A stretch of DNA of 64,000 nt. Source: Mycolicibacterium psychrotolerans. GTDB lineage: Bacteria > Actinomycetota > Actinomycetes > Mycobacteriales > Mycobacteriaceae. Below the pieces are notes generated by a model that did no database searches, was not told the DNA's origin, and saw only the letters and a list, made by a program, of their open reading frames with translations. A program made the position numbers and the translations under genes. Location of the stretch: positions 5,642,001 through 5,706,000 of the forward strand of contig NZ_AP022574.1 in assembly GCF_010729305.1 (NCBI RefSeq), written 5' to 3'. Below are positions 51,175 through 60,400 of this stretch, one piece after another (position 1 is the first letter of the stretch; every line of letters begins with the position of its first letter).

Positions 51175-51852
51175 ATGAGAATCACGAATATCCCCTTCGC
51201 CGTGCTGGGTCTCCAGTACAAGATCGCGCGGTTCCCGCTTCAGCTGATCGAGGACAGGGTGGTCGCGCGCTTGGACGCGGAGACCCCAGCACGCCTGTTC
51301 TACGAGCGCTCGCTGGGCATGCTGGATGCGGCCGTCGGCAACGTGCTGCGTGACTCGGAGCTCAAGACGCGTGGCGAAGCGCTCGCCGAGCGTAGTGACG
51401 CGCTCCGTCGTGCCGCCCGCCTTGATGCGGCAGCGGCGCGAAAGGAAGCGCGTGCCGCGGCCGACTTGACGTCGACTCTCGACAACGTTGCCGGGAAGAG
51501 CAAGCGGGCACGCGCATCGGCCAACCGCGATGTCCAGCAGGCGTGGACCGACGCCGAGGAGCGCAAGAACGGAGCAGCGCAGGCTGCCGGCGAGCGTGCA
51601 GAGGCAGGCAAGCACCAGGCAGACGAGGTCGCGGAACGCCGGACGAGCTCAATCAATGAGGCCAAACGCGTCGCGCAGGAGAATATCCGCGCCAACGAGA
51701 GTAAGGCCACTGCTGCTGCGCAGTCCCAGCTCGACGACGCCCAGGGGAAGCAGAGCGAGGCTGACCAACGCCGAGCTCAGGCAGAGCGAGTCGAGCAGTT
51801 GGCCGACGCCGAGAAGCAGAAGCGCCAGGCAGCGGCAGCACGCAAGTCCTGA
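51175..51852 (+). CDS. Coiled-coil protein, Ala/Arg/Glu-rich
   Basis: The 225-residue protein has an N-terminal non-repetitive part (MRITNIPFAVLGLQYKIARFP and RLFYERSLGMLDAAVGNVL) that may be amphipathic, and a long charged helical remainder (KSKRARASANRDVQQAWTDAEERKNGAAQAAG). I do not recognise a function; similar proteins are sometimes labelled IF2-like because of composition only. An ACAGGAGCC ribosome binding site precedes ATG 51175. It probably pairs with the upstream CsbD-type protein. Confidence 0.8.
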   Translation: MRITNIPFAVLGLQYKIARFPLQLIEDRVVARLDAETPARLFYERSLGMLDAAVGNVLRDSELKTRGEALAERSDALRRAARLDAAAARKEARAAADLTSTLDNVAGKSKRARASANRDVQQAWTDAEERKNGAAQAAGERAEAGKHQADEVAERRTSSINEAKRVAQENIRANESKATAAAQSQLDDAQGKQSEADQRRAQAERVEQLADAEKQKRQAAAARKS

Positions 51853-51872
51853 CACACGAACCACCTGATACG

Positions 51873-51916
51873 AAAGATCACCGCGTTCGGCAATATGCCG
51901 AGCGCGGTGATCTTTT
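51873..51916. terminator. Strong bidirectional intrinsic terminator
   Basis: Perfect 13-nt arms AAAGATCACCGCG (51873-51885) and CGCGGTGATCTTT (51903-51915) with an inner CGGCA/TGCCG hairpin, flanked by A and T runs on both sides. It separates the coiled-coil gene from the convergent hemerythrin gene. Confidence 0.9.
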
Positions 51917-51946
51917 CGGCGCCTTCCCCTCGCAGACCCGACGTGT

Positions 51947-52540
51947 TCACCTCATGGCGGCGGAGATGATGTCGCGAGCGCGATCGAGGATCGACGCGAA
52001 CGGGCCGATGGCGAAGTTCAGCAAGGACGATTCGACCCCAGGATGCGGTCGGGTGGGGGCGATCGCCTGGGCGGCCTGCACCGCGGACACCATCCTCTTC
52101 AGGTCATCCGGGGCGAGCTCACGCTGAAGTCGATCGAACTCCTCGGCCTCCTCGCGTTCGGCGTGGTCGACCACAGTGGTCTTGAAGGCGATGAGCGCGT
52201 CCATGAACTCCTGCGAGTCGATGTCCATGTCCTCCAAGGCCGACAGCTGCTCTTTGGCGTCGCGCTCTTCGAGTAATCGGGCGTCGACGACGATGTCACC
52301 GCCGTCGATGTCCCGCCGCGCCCGGGGGTGGACGACCATCTCTTCAGCCGTCTCGTGTACGGCGAGCAGTTGTCGCAACTCGACGAATGCTTGCTCCCGC
52401 GCGGTCGATGCCGACGCATGTATCACGTCGTCGAACATGTCCTTGATCTGATTGTGCTGTCCTCGAAGGAATTCGACCACATCGTCGGTCGAATGTACGA
52501 ACGTCTCCACCACGGCGAGTACCTCTGACTTCACAAACAT
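51947..52540 (-). CDS. Hemerythrin HHE-domain protein
   Basis: The 197-residue four-helix protein has the di-iron ligand pattern in FLRGQHNQIKDMFDDVI, LLAVHETAEEMVVHPRA and TTVVDHAEREEAEEFDRL. Mycobacterial hemerythrin-like proteins bind oxygen or affect SigF-related peroxide responses. ATG 52540 (MFVKSEVLAVVETF) is used; a start nearer the domain is possible. The last ~40 residues (ESSLLNFAIGPFASILDRARDII) form an extra helix. Confidence 0.9.
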   Translation of the reverse strand: MFVKSEVLAVVETFVHSTDDVVEFLRGQHNQIKDMFDDVIHASASTAREQAFVELRQLLAVHETAEEMVVHPRARRDIDGGDIVVDARLLEERDAKEQLSALEDMDIDSQEFMDALIAFKTTVVDHAEREEAEEFDRLQRELAPDDLKRMVSAVQAAQAIAPTRPHPGVESSLLNFAIGPFASILDRARDIISAAMR

Positions 52541-52628
52541 CGGTTGTGGCGCCGCAGCTGCGCACCACTATGACGGGTTGCCGAAATAGGGCACGCCGAA
52601 ACCTTCGAGTCAGAGTGAACAGACGAAA

Positions 52629-52662
52629 GCCCTCGCCACTGCAGAAGCGCAGTGACGAGGGC
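52629..52662 (-). terminator. Intrinsic terminator of the small membrane protein gene
   Basis: On the reverse strand arms GCCCTCGTCACTGC and GCAGTGGCGAGGGC pair fully (one G-U) and are followed by TTTCGTCT. A second perfect hairpin (GGCCGGG-TCA-CCCGGCC, 52670-52686) precedes it. Confidence 0.8.
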
Positions 52663-52697
52663 CATCGATGGCCGGGTCACCCGGCCGCGACGAAGGA

Positions 52698-53006
52698 TCA
52701 GGCGTCGTCGTGGTGGCGGCTACCGGACTTGGCGATCCCGCGGCTCACCATGTAGCCGACGCTCAAGATCACCACGTAGAACCACGCACGGTCGGCACGG
52801 AAGTAGTCCTCATGGGAATCGGTGGTGCTGACGAGGAACGACGCGACGAGCACGCCGACGACCGCAACCACGTAAACGATGAATTCTGTTGTCTTGTAGG
52901 CGACCTTCGTCTCCGCACTTCGCCGAGCCGGCACGCGGTCATGCTTGTTCTCGACGGCGCTGTAGGCGGCGGGGCGGGGGGCTGCGGTGGGATTGTTCGT
53001 GGTCAT
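52698..53006 (-). CDS. Small two-helix membrane protein
   Basis: The 102-residue protein has a polar Pro/Ala-rich N-terminus and two hydrophobic helices (FIVYVVAVVGVLVASFLV and WFYVVILSVGYMVSRGI) separated by a charged loop (TTDSHEDYFRADRA). ATG 53006 follows AAGGAG. Function is unknown. Its place beside CsbD and hemerythrin genes suggests a stress-induced membrane protein. Confidence 0.82.
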   Translation of the reverse strand: MTTNNPTAAPRPAAYSAVENKHDRVPARRSAETKVAYKTTEFIVYVVAVVGVLVASFLVSTTDSHEDYFRADRAWFYVVILSVGYMVSRGIAKSGSRHHDDA

Positions 53007-53325
53007 ATACGTACTCCTTGTGACAGCGGTCGACGTTTCGACCGGAATTGGGATGGTGCTGAAGACCCTTGCCGGGGTGCATTGACCCAAGGGCATGAGA
53101 AGTAGAATGCGCTGAGAGTGTCGAGGACGGGAGCGCCCGGCAATGGTCTGAATCCTTGGCGCCCGCTGTCGAGCGCTTTTCTAGGCCCAACATTGACGAC
53201 CCTACCGATGGGTATCCGATTCGCCTAATTGACGCTTGAGGTTTAGAAAAGCAAAAAGTGGTTTCCGGAGAAGCGGTTTGACAAACCTTCCCGATGCAGG
53301 TGATGCGCGCGACGCCCTCTGTGCC
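53007..53325. other. 319-nt intergenic region
   Basis: Contains the upstream region of the small membrane protein gene, an AT-rich island at about 53218-53290 with three GGTTT copies and a perfect GGTTT-GAC-AAACC palindrome at 53275-53287, then the decayed hydrolase. No gene or clear promoter is visible. Confidence 0.5.
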
Positions 53326-53494
53326 TCACTCCAGGGTGGCCCAGAACCGATTGAGGGCGTCCGCGCCGCGGTGCGGGTCCTCCACCATCCACCAGTGCCC
53401 GAGCCCGTCGAGCACCTCCGTGCGCGCGCCGGCGCGGTCGGCCGCCCGCCTGCCCCCAGATCGCCGCCGTCTCGGGATTGCCGTGCACGAACAC
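53326..53494 (-). pseudogene. Remnant of an alpha/beta hydrolase
   Basis: The start of a typical alpha/beta hydrolase (VFVHGNPETAAIWG, from GTG 53494) is joined out of frame to the end of one (RTEVLDGLGHWWMVEDPHRGADALNRFWATLE, stop 53326-53328). The ~200 residues that would lie between, including the nucleophile and Asp, are gone. This is a deletion remnant, not a functional gene. Confidence 0.65.
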
Positions 53495-53544
53495 CGCCGT
53501 CCTGCCGCCGGCCTATCCTCGTCGGGGAGTGGCAGAGTGAAGCC

Positions 53545-54494
53545 ATGACACGTACAACGACCGACCGGTCTCGCGTCCTGGTCACCGGCGCAGCTGGCTA
53601 CGTCGGCAGTCACATCGTCAATCAGCTTCTCGCACAGGGTATCCCGTCCGCGCCGCGGTGCGCACGCCGGCCCGGGCCGACCAGGTCCGTCGCACCGTCG
53701 CCGCGGGCGGATTCGACGGGAGTGACGTCGAGTTCTCCTATGCCGACCTGGGTTCCGACGACGGCTGGGCGGACGCGGTGGCGGGAACACGGTTCGTCCA
53801 GCACGTCGCCTCCCCCTTCCCCGCCGACAATCCGCGCAACGAGGACGAGGTCATCGTGCCGGCGCGTGACAGCGCGCTGCGCGTGCTGAGGGCCGCCCGG
53901 GCAGCCGGGTGCGCCCGGGTGGTGATGACGTCGTCGTTCGCCGCGGTCGGCTACTCCCCCAAAGCCGATCAGCAATGGACGGAGAAGGACTGGACCGACC
54001 CCGCCGACGAGAACATCGCCTACATCCGTTCCAAGGCAATCGCCGAGCGGGCGGCCTGGGACTTCGCGGCGGCCGAGGGGCTCGAGCTGACGACCGTCGT
54101 GCCCGTCGGCATCTTCGGGCCGACGCTCGGACCGCACCTGTCGACCTCTGTGCAGATCGTGCGGTCGATGCTCACGGGCGAGGTGCAGCGTCTGCCGGCC
54201 CAGTACTTCGGCGTGGTGGACGTGCGGGACGTCGCCGACGCACACCTGCGGGCGATGACGGCCGGCAACGCCGCCGGCGAACGTTTCCTCGTGGTCGCCG
54301 ACGAGCCGGCGATGACCTTCGGCGAGCTGGCGGGCATGCTCGGCGTCACCGTGCAGGACGATGCGCGCGACCTCGGCGAGCGGCCGCAGATCAGCAACGC
54401 CAAGGCCAAGGATCTGCTCGGGTGGCATCCACGCCCGGTCCAGGAGACGGTCGGCGACACCGCCCGCTCGCTGCACGACCTCGGGCTGATCTAG
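53545..54494 (+). pseudogene. NAD-dependent epimerase/dihydroflavonol reductase-like protein, single-nucleotide frameshift
   Basis: From ATG 53545 the frame reads RSRVLVTGAAGYVGSHIVNQLLAQG and then goes out of frame; from 53640 another frame continues YPVRAAVRTPARADQV...VVMTSSFAAVGY...NIAYIRSKAIAERAAW, ending at 54494. One G missing after 53639 (CAG-GG-TAT) explains it. The joined protein, about 316 residues, is an extended SDR with a GAAGYVG cofactor motif and Y-x-x-SK catalytic pair. It is either a recent pseudogene or a homopolymer error. Its stop shares a CTAG with the convergent DUF1345 gene. Confidence 0.85.
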
Positions 54495-55123
54495 AAGCCG
54501 GACGCGATCAGGTTGACGACCGAGGCCACGATCACCGACCCGAACAGATACGACAGCAGGGCGTGTTTGAGGGCGGCGGCTCGCATCCGCGACGAGGTCA
54601 GGTTGGTGTCCGAGATCGCGAAGCTCATGCCGACGGCGTAGGCCACGTAGGCGAAGTCGCTGTAGCGAGGTGGTTCGTCGGTGTTGAAATCGATTCCCCC
54701 GACCGGTTTCTCGCGGAAGTAGATCTTGGCGTAGGTCAGTGCGTAGAGCGTGTGTACGGCGAACCACGAGATCACCACGCTGGCCACCGCGATGCCCGGC
54801 GCCAGCGCGGCGAAGTGGTCGGGCCGCGCCTTGGCCAGCAGCAGGCCGACGCCCACCAGGCTCGCCAGCGCCCCGCCGAGGATCAGCGCGAAGACGGTCT
54901 CGCGGCCCGGTTCCTCGAATTCGGCGTGGGACGCGGTCCGCTCCGCGTCGAACGGCCACAGCACCGACCAGGTCCACACCATGTAGGTGACGGCCAGCGC
55001 GTCCCAGCCGATCAGCACGGAGAACCAGCCGAACCGCACCGACGCGAGCGCCCCGGCGGTGACGCCGACGATCGTGGCCCCGATCAGGCGGACGACAGGG
55101 GTGTGTAACCGGGCCGGCGTCAT
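54491..55123 (-). CDS. DUF1345 membrane protein
   Basis: The 210-residue protein has five to six hydrophobic helices and DUF1345 blocks: RFGWFSVLIGWDALAVTYMVWTW, AVASVVISWFAVHTLYALTYAKIYF and FAYVAYAVGMSFAISDTNLTS with HALLSYLFGSVIVASVVNL. Function unknown, possibly transport. ATG 55123 is chosen over TTG 55135. Confidence 0.9.
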   Translation of the reverse strand: MTPARLHTPVVRLIGATIVGVTAGALASVRFGWFSVLIGWDALAVTYMVWTWSVLWPFDAERTASHAEFEEPGRETVFALILGGALASLVGVGLLLAKARPDHFAALAPGIAVASVVISWFAVHTLYALTYAKIYFREKPVGGIDFNTDEPPRYSDFAYVAYAVGMSFAISDTNLTSSRMRAAALKHALLSYLFGSVIVASVVNLIASGF

Positions 55124-55315
55124 CCGAGCAGTCAACCAGGCGCGGGGGCGTGAGCAAGCTCATCGACCCCTCAGCAGACCCTGCAATCCCGCTGGTCACA
55201 CCCGTCACAGGATGCTGCGGAAACCTCGCGACACTCCCCTCCGGGCCGCAGCGGTGTCGCCGCCGTGCCCTATGTTGGGGCGTCCGGCCGGCATCGAGGG
55301 CAACGAGGAGGGTGA

Positions 55316-56752
55316 GTGGACGACCACGGGGGGCGATCGGCCGCTGACCTGCTCGAGCTGAACCGCGAACTACAGAGTTCGCCGACCGTCAGGCTGCTGT
55401 CCGCCACCAACCTGAGCCTGTACTCGACACTGATGGACCGTCACCTCTCGGCCGGGGTGGTCGCCGAGACCGAGTTGGTGGTCCGTCTCGAGCGCGACCT
55501 CATCGACCTCGGCGACGACCAGTCCGGGCTGGGGCTGATCAAAGCGTGGGCCAGTCAGGGCTGGCTGCACCGCATCGTGGAAACCAGAGCCGAGCGCCTC
55601 GATCAAACTATCTGCTACCTGACCCAGGACGCGCGCCGCGCGCTGGACTTCCTGCGCGGCATGCGCCGCCAGGACACGATCGCCACCGGCGGATCGATCA
55701 ACGGCATCGCCGGCCGCCTCCGGCACGTGGCGCTCAGAGTCGGCAACGACCCCGCCCGCATCCGCAAGCACATCGAGAGCGAGATCGAGGCGCTGCGCCG
55801 TGAACTCGACGAACTCGACGCCGGCGAGCGCCCGGAACCCGACGTCACCGACGCCTATGACGAGGCCCGGGCGATCGCTCTGCAGATGGAACGCCTCATC
55901 ACCGACATCGGCCAGTACGGCACGATGATCGAGCAGGCCACGGCCGCCCTCGATGAGCCCATCGACAGCAACGTCGAGTACCGCGACCGCCAGAGGCAGA
56001 TGTACGCCGACTACCAGGCGGCGTGGGATTCGCAAGGCCGCGACAGCCACCGGGCGTTCCTGCGGATGATCAACGATCCCGACCAGCGCGCCGAGTTCGA
56101 GGCCGACGTGGCCGCCGTCGCCGAGGCACTGCCCCACCTCGATCCGGCGCTGCGCGCGGTGATGGCCGGGTTCTTCGAGCTCGTCGGCCACCAGATCGAC
56201 GAGGTCGAACGCATCCAGCAGCGCTGCGCCCAGCGGGTCAAACGGTTCACCGCATTCGGCACCCTCGAGCAGAGCCGCGGCGTGGCCCGTCAGCTCAACG
56301 AGGCCATCGGCGCGGCCCGCACGCTGCTCAAGACCTCGCTCACCGATTCGCGGCTGGACCTCGAACTGCCCCTGGCCCGCCACGCGATCAGCTCCGTCGG
56401 CGCACTCAGCTTCAAGATCGGCGACCTGTCGAATCCCAAGCCCGCCAAGCCCGCCGGCGGCGAGGTCGACCTGGCCAGCTTCGCCGCGCTCACCACGCAG
56501 GTCGATGCGGCCGCGATGGCGGAGATGATCAACAGCGCACTGCCCCTGTCGCTTTCGCAGGCGGTGGCCAAGCTCGATAACGCCTACCTCGGCCACGTCA
56601 TCGTGCTGTGGTCGTGGGCGCTCAAGCAGCCGAACGACGACACCGGCACGTCGACGACCGTCCGGTTCCGCTCCCTGGACGGCCGGGACCGCGAAATGGC
56701 GGTTCCCGAACTGTCTTTCACCGAACCGATCACCGCAGGAGTGGCCGCGTGA
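55316..56752 (+). CDS. jetA: Wadjet/MksF-type kleisin JetA (DUF3375)
   Basis: The 478-residue protein matches DUF3375, the kleisin-like subunit of Wadjet (MksF in MksBEFG, EptA in M. smegmatis). It starts LNRELQSSPTVRLLSATNLSLYSTLMDRHL, has a helical middle (RIRKHIESEIEALRRELDELDAGE) and C-terminal block ALKQPNDDTGTSTTVRFRSLDG. It bridges the SMC-like dimer and the MksE subunit to form a ring that detects small circular DNA. GTG 55316 follows AGGAGG; a TATGTT -10 sits at 55271-55276. It overlaps jetB by GTGA. Confidence 0.88.
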   Translation: MDDHGGRSAADLLELNRELQSSPTVRLLSATNLSLYSTLMDRHLSAGVVAETELVVRLERDLIDLGDDQSGLGLIKAWASQGWLHRIVETRAERLDQTICYLTQDARRALDFLRGMRRQDTIATGGSINGIAGRLRHVALRVGNDPARIRKHIESEIEALRRELDELDAGERPEPDVTDAYDEARAIALQMERLITDIGQYGTMIEQATAALDEPIDSNVEYRDRQRQMYADYQAAWDSQGRDSHRAFLRMINDPDQRAEFEADVAAVAEALPHLDPALRAVMAGFFELVGHQIDEVERIQQRCAQRVKRFTAFGTLEQSRGVARQLNEAIGAARTLLKTSLTDSRLDLELPLARHAISSVGALSFKIGDLSNPKPAKPAGGEVDLASFAALTTQVDAAAMAEMINSALPLSLSQAVAKLDNAYLGHVIVLWSWALKQPNDDTGTSTTVRFRSLDGRDREMAVPELSFTEPITAGVAA

Positions 56753-57450
56753 GCACCCATACAGAGGCCGACTTCGCCGCCTTTTCGCAGCTACCCCAGG
56801 TCGACCAGAGCGCCCGGCCCCCGCACCAGCGCCGGCCCCGGTTCGACGGCGACGTCTCCGAACTGCCCGACCGCGCCTGCTGGGCGCTGCAGCACCTGCT
56901 GACCCGGCGCTACATCAGCGCCGAATCCGACAGCGACATCTACGCCTGGGTGCTCGAATATCGCCAGCAGCTGTCGGTCCGGCTGTCCGAACTGGACCTG
57001 CTGCTGCGAGTGGTGGATGCCGGACTTGGAAACGACGGAGTCGCGTTCGTCGAACAGGCCCGTTACGAATCCGCCAAGGGCATCAAGCTTCTGCGGCGTG
57101 AGCCGCTGGGCACCTACGACTCGATCCTCGCGCTGCACCTTGCGCAGATGATGCGCGCCTCGGGCGGGCAGAGCGTGCTGATCTCCCGCGAGGAGATGCA
57201 CGGACTGTTCTCCGGTGTGCTCAATGACGTCGACCGCGACGCGGTCACGTTCGCCGGGCGCATCGATGCCGCGATCGCCCGCCTGGCCGGTCTGGAGATC
57301 CTGCGGCGCAGCCGCGACGACGAGGACAGCTACACCATCAGCCCGGTGATCACGGCGGTGATGACCGCCAGTGTGATCACCGAACTGCAGCAACAGTTCG
57401 AGCTGCTGGCCAATGGCGGAACGAGCCCGCAGGAGACCGACCTTGACTGA
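56749..57450 (+). CDS. jetB: Wadjet/MksE-type winged-helix subunit JetB (DUF4194)
   Basis: The 233-residue protein is of the DUF4194 family, the KITE/MksE-like subunit. Typical segments are ALQHLLTRRYISAESDSDIYAWVLEYRQQLSVRLSELDL, VVDAGLGNDGVAFVEQA and IAIARLAGLEILRRS-like winged-helix end. It starts with GTG in the jetA stop and overlaps jetC by 8 nt, as expected for a complex with fixed subunit ratio. Confidence 0.87.
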   Translation: MSTHTEADFAAFSQLPQVDQSARPPHQRRPRFDGDVSELPDRACWALQHLLTRRYISAESDSDIYAWVLEYRQQLSVRLSELDLLLRVVDAGLGNDGVAFVEQARYESAKGIKLLRREPLGTYDSILALHLAQMMRASGGQSVLISREEMHGLFSGVLNDVDRDAVTFAGRIDAAIARLAGLEILRRSRDDEDSYTISPVITAVMTASVITELQQQFELLANGGTSPQETDLD

Positions 57451-60400
57451 GCAGTTCCACCTGTCCCGGCTGCAGGTGATCAACTGGGGCGTGTTCGACG
57501 GGTACCACTCGATCCGGTTCAGCGAGGGCGGGGCGCTGATCGCAGGCGCCTCGGGCAGTGGCAAATCCTCGCTGCTGGATGCCATTTCGCTCGGCTTCCT
57601 GCCGTTCAACCGGCGCAACTTCAACGCCTCGGGGGACAACACCGCCGCCGGGTCGAGCGCGGGCCGGCGCACCGTCGACAAGTACGTGCGCGGGGCGTGG
57701 GGTCAGCGCAGTGACGGCGGCACCAGCCGGGTGATGTATCTGCGCGGCGACGGGACGGCCTGGTCGGCGGTCGCGGTCACCTATGCCGGCGACTCGGGGC
57801 GGACCGTGACGGGCCTGGTGCTCAAGTGGCTGACCGGTGAGTCGCGCAACGACTCGTCGAGCCGGTTCGTGCTCGGCGACGGCGACCTCGGCATCGAGGA
57901 CGTGTGCAACCGTTGGGCGGCCGGCCGTTTCGATACCGGGGTGTTCAAGGGGGACCGGGGCGAGCGAAGCGACGGGAAAGGCCAAGGCTGGCGGTTCACC
58001 ACCAAGGTCGAATCCCAGTATCTGGCACAGCTGTACGCGACCATCGGCATCCGCGCGTCCGACGCCGCCCAGCAGTTGCTCGGCAAGGCGAAGTCGCTGA
58101 AGAGCGTCGGCGGCCTGGAACAGTTCGTCCGCGAGTTCATGCTCGACGAGCCCGACAGCCTGGCCCGGCTGCCCGAGGCGCTCAAGCAGATCGACCCGCT
58201 GGTCGAGGCCCGCGAACTGCTGGCGGTGGCGCAGAAGAAGCGCAAAATCCTCGGCGACATCGAGAAGATCCAGCAGCGCTACGCCTCGGAGTCGACCGAT
58301 CTGGGCATCATCGACCTGGTCGACCTGCCGATGGTGCGCGCCTACACCGACCACGTCCGGCTCGCGCAGTGCCCGGCGCAGATCGCGCAGCTCGACACCA
58401 CCGTCGACCAGCTCGACAACGAGTACGAGGACGTCACCCGCGCGCTGAATCTTGCTAAGGCGGAAGCGGATTCGCTCAACGCGCAGATCAGCGGCACCAG
58501 CGCGAACATCGGGCCGCTGCAGAGCCAGGTGACCGCCGCGGAAACCGAGGCCGAGCAGGTGTCGCGCCGCCGCGGCGCGTACGAAGACATGCTCGACGCA
58601 CAGGACCTCGAGGTGCCCGACACCGCCGACGACTTCTGGAACCTGCGCGAAGACCTCCTCGCCCAGGCCACCGAGCTGCTGGCCAAGGTCGAACGCCACC
58701 GCGAGGCGTCGACCGATGCGGAGTACGCGCAGAAGGCGACTCGCATCGCGCGCGACGACGCCGCCAAGGAGCTCAAGCGCGTCGAGCACGTCGGGTCGGC
58801 GCTGCCGGAGTTCGCACTGATGATGCGCGAACAGATCTGCGCCGCAGTCGGTGTCGACGCCGCCGCGCTGCCCTACATCGCCGAGCTGATGGACCTGCGG
58901 CCCGACCAGACGCGGTGGCGCACCGCGGTGGAGAAGGTGCTGCGCGGTGTCGGGTTGCGGCTGATGGTGCCCGATCAGCACTGGACGGCGGTGCCGCAGT
59001 TCGTCAACGAGACCAACATGCGGGGGCGGCTGGCGCTACACCATGTGCGGGCCAAGATGCTGGGCGCCGATCCGGCGGATCCGGAACCGAACACGTTGGC
59101 GGGCAAGCTGTTCGCCGTCGACCCCGCGCATCCGTGCGCGGCCGAGGCCGTCGACGTCGTCGCAGCCGCCGGCGACCACATCTGCGTGGACACCCCCGAG
59201 GTGTTCGCGCGGTTCCGCCGCGCGGTCACCGACACCGGGCTGTACAAGGACTCCGACCGGCTGGCGATCAAGGACGACCGGCGCCCGCTCAAGCAGTCGG
59301 AGTACCTGTACCAGGGCGACGTGTCGGCGAAGATCAACGCGCTGACCGTTGACCTGGCCGCGGCCGAGGAGACCTACCAGAAGGCGCGCCGCACCGCCGA
59401 CGACATCGCCGCGCAGCGCCAGCAGTGGCGCGACCGCGCGGCGGCGTGCAAGGCGATCTGCGAGCAGTTCCCGCAGTGGAGTCAGATCGACACCGAGACC
59501 GCCGACGGGCACGCCGATCGGCTGCGTGAGCAGTACGAGCTGCTGCTGGCCGACAACCCCGACATCGAGGCGCTCAATGCGCGCGCCGACGAATGCTGGT
59601 CGCAGATCCAGAAATTGATGACGCGGCGCGGCGCGATCCAGACCCGCCGCGACGACCTGGACGCGCGCCGGACGCGGCTGCTCGAGCTCTCCGAACGGCT
59701 GTCACCTGCGTTCGTGTCGGAGCCGTTGACCGAGCTGCTGGGCCGCTACGCCGGTCAGGTGCCGGTCGGGCTCGAGCTGCTCGATCCTGAGCCGCACCGC
59801 GACGCGCTGTTCTCTGCGATCAAGAAGGAGCGCGAACAGCTGCGGGAGAGCCGGCGCCGCTCCTACGACGAATTGGCCCGCATCCTCAATACGTTCGACA
59901 CCGCGTTCCCCGACGCCATCCCGAACGACAGCGACAACTTCGACGAGCGGGTGCACGACTACGTCGCACTGTGCAGGCACATCGACGAGCGCGAGCTGCC
60001 CGAGGCGTACGAGCGGATGATGCGGCTGGTCACCGAGCAGGCGCCGGATGCGATCCTGACGCTGCACCGGGTGGCCGAGCAGGAGGCGCGGCGCATCGCC
60101 GAGCAGATCGAGCGCGTCAACACCGGTCTGGGCGCCGTGGAGTTCAACCGCGGCACCCGGCTGACGCTGCGGGCCACCCCGCGCAGCCTGACCGCGGTGT
60201 CGGAGCTGACGGAGATCGTGCGGGCCATCTCGCGCCGCATCGCCGAGGTGGGGCTCGGCGACAAGCAGGCGATCCTCGACCAGTACGCGGACATCCTGCG
60301 GCTACGTAACCGGCTGGCGTCGACGGCGCCCGAGGACAAGGCGTGGACGCGCGACGCGCTCGACGTCCGGAACCGGTTCACGTTCGACTGCGCGGAGTGG

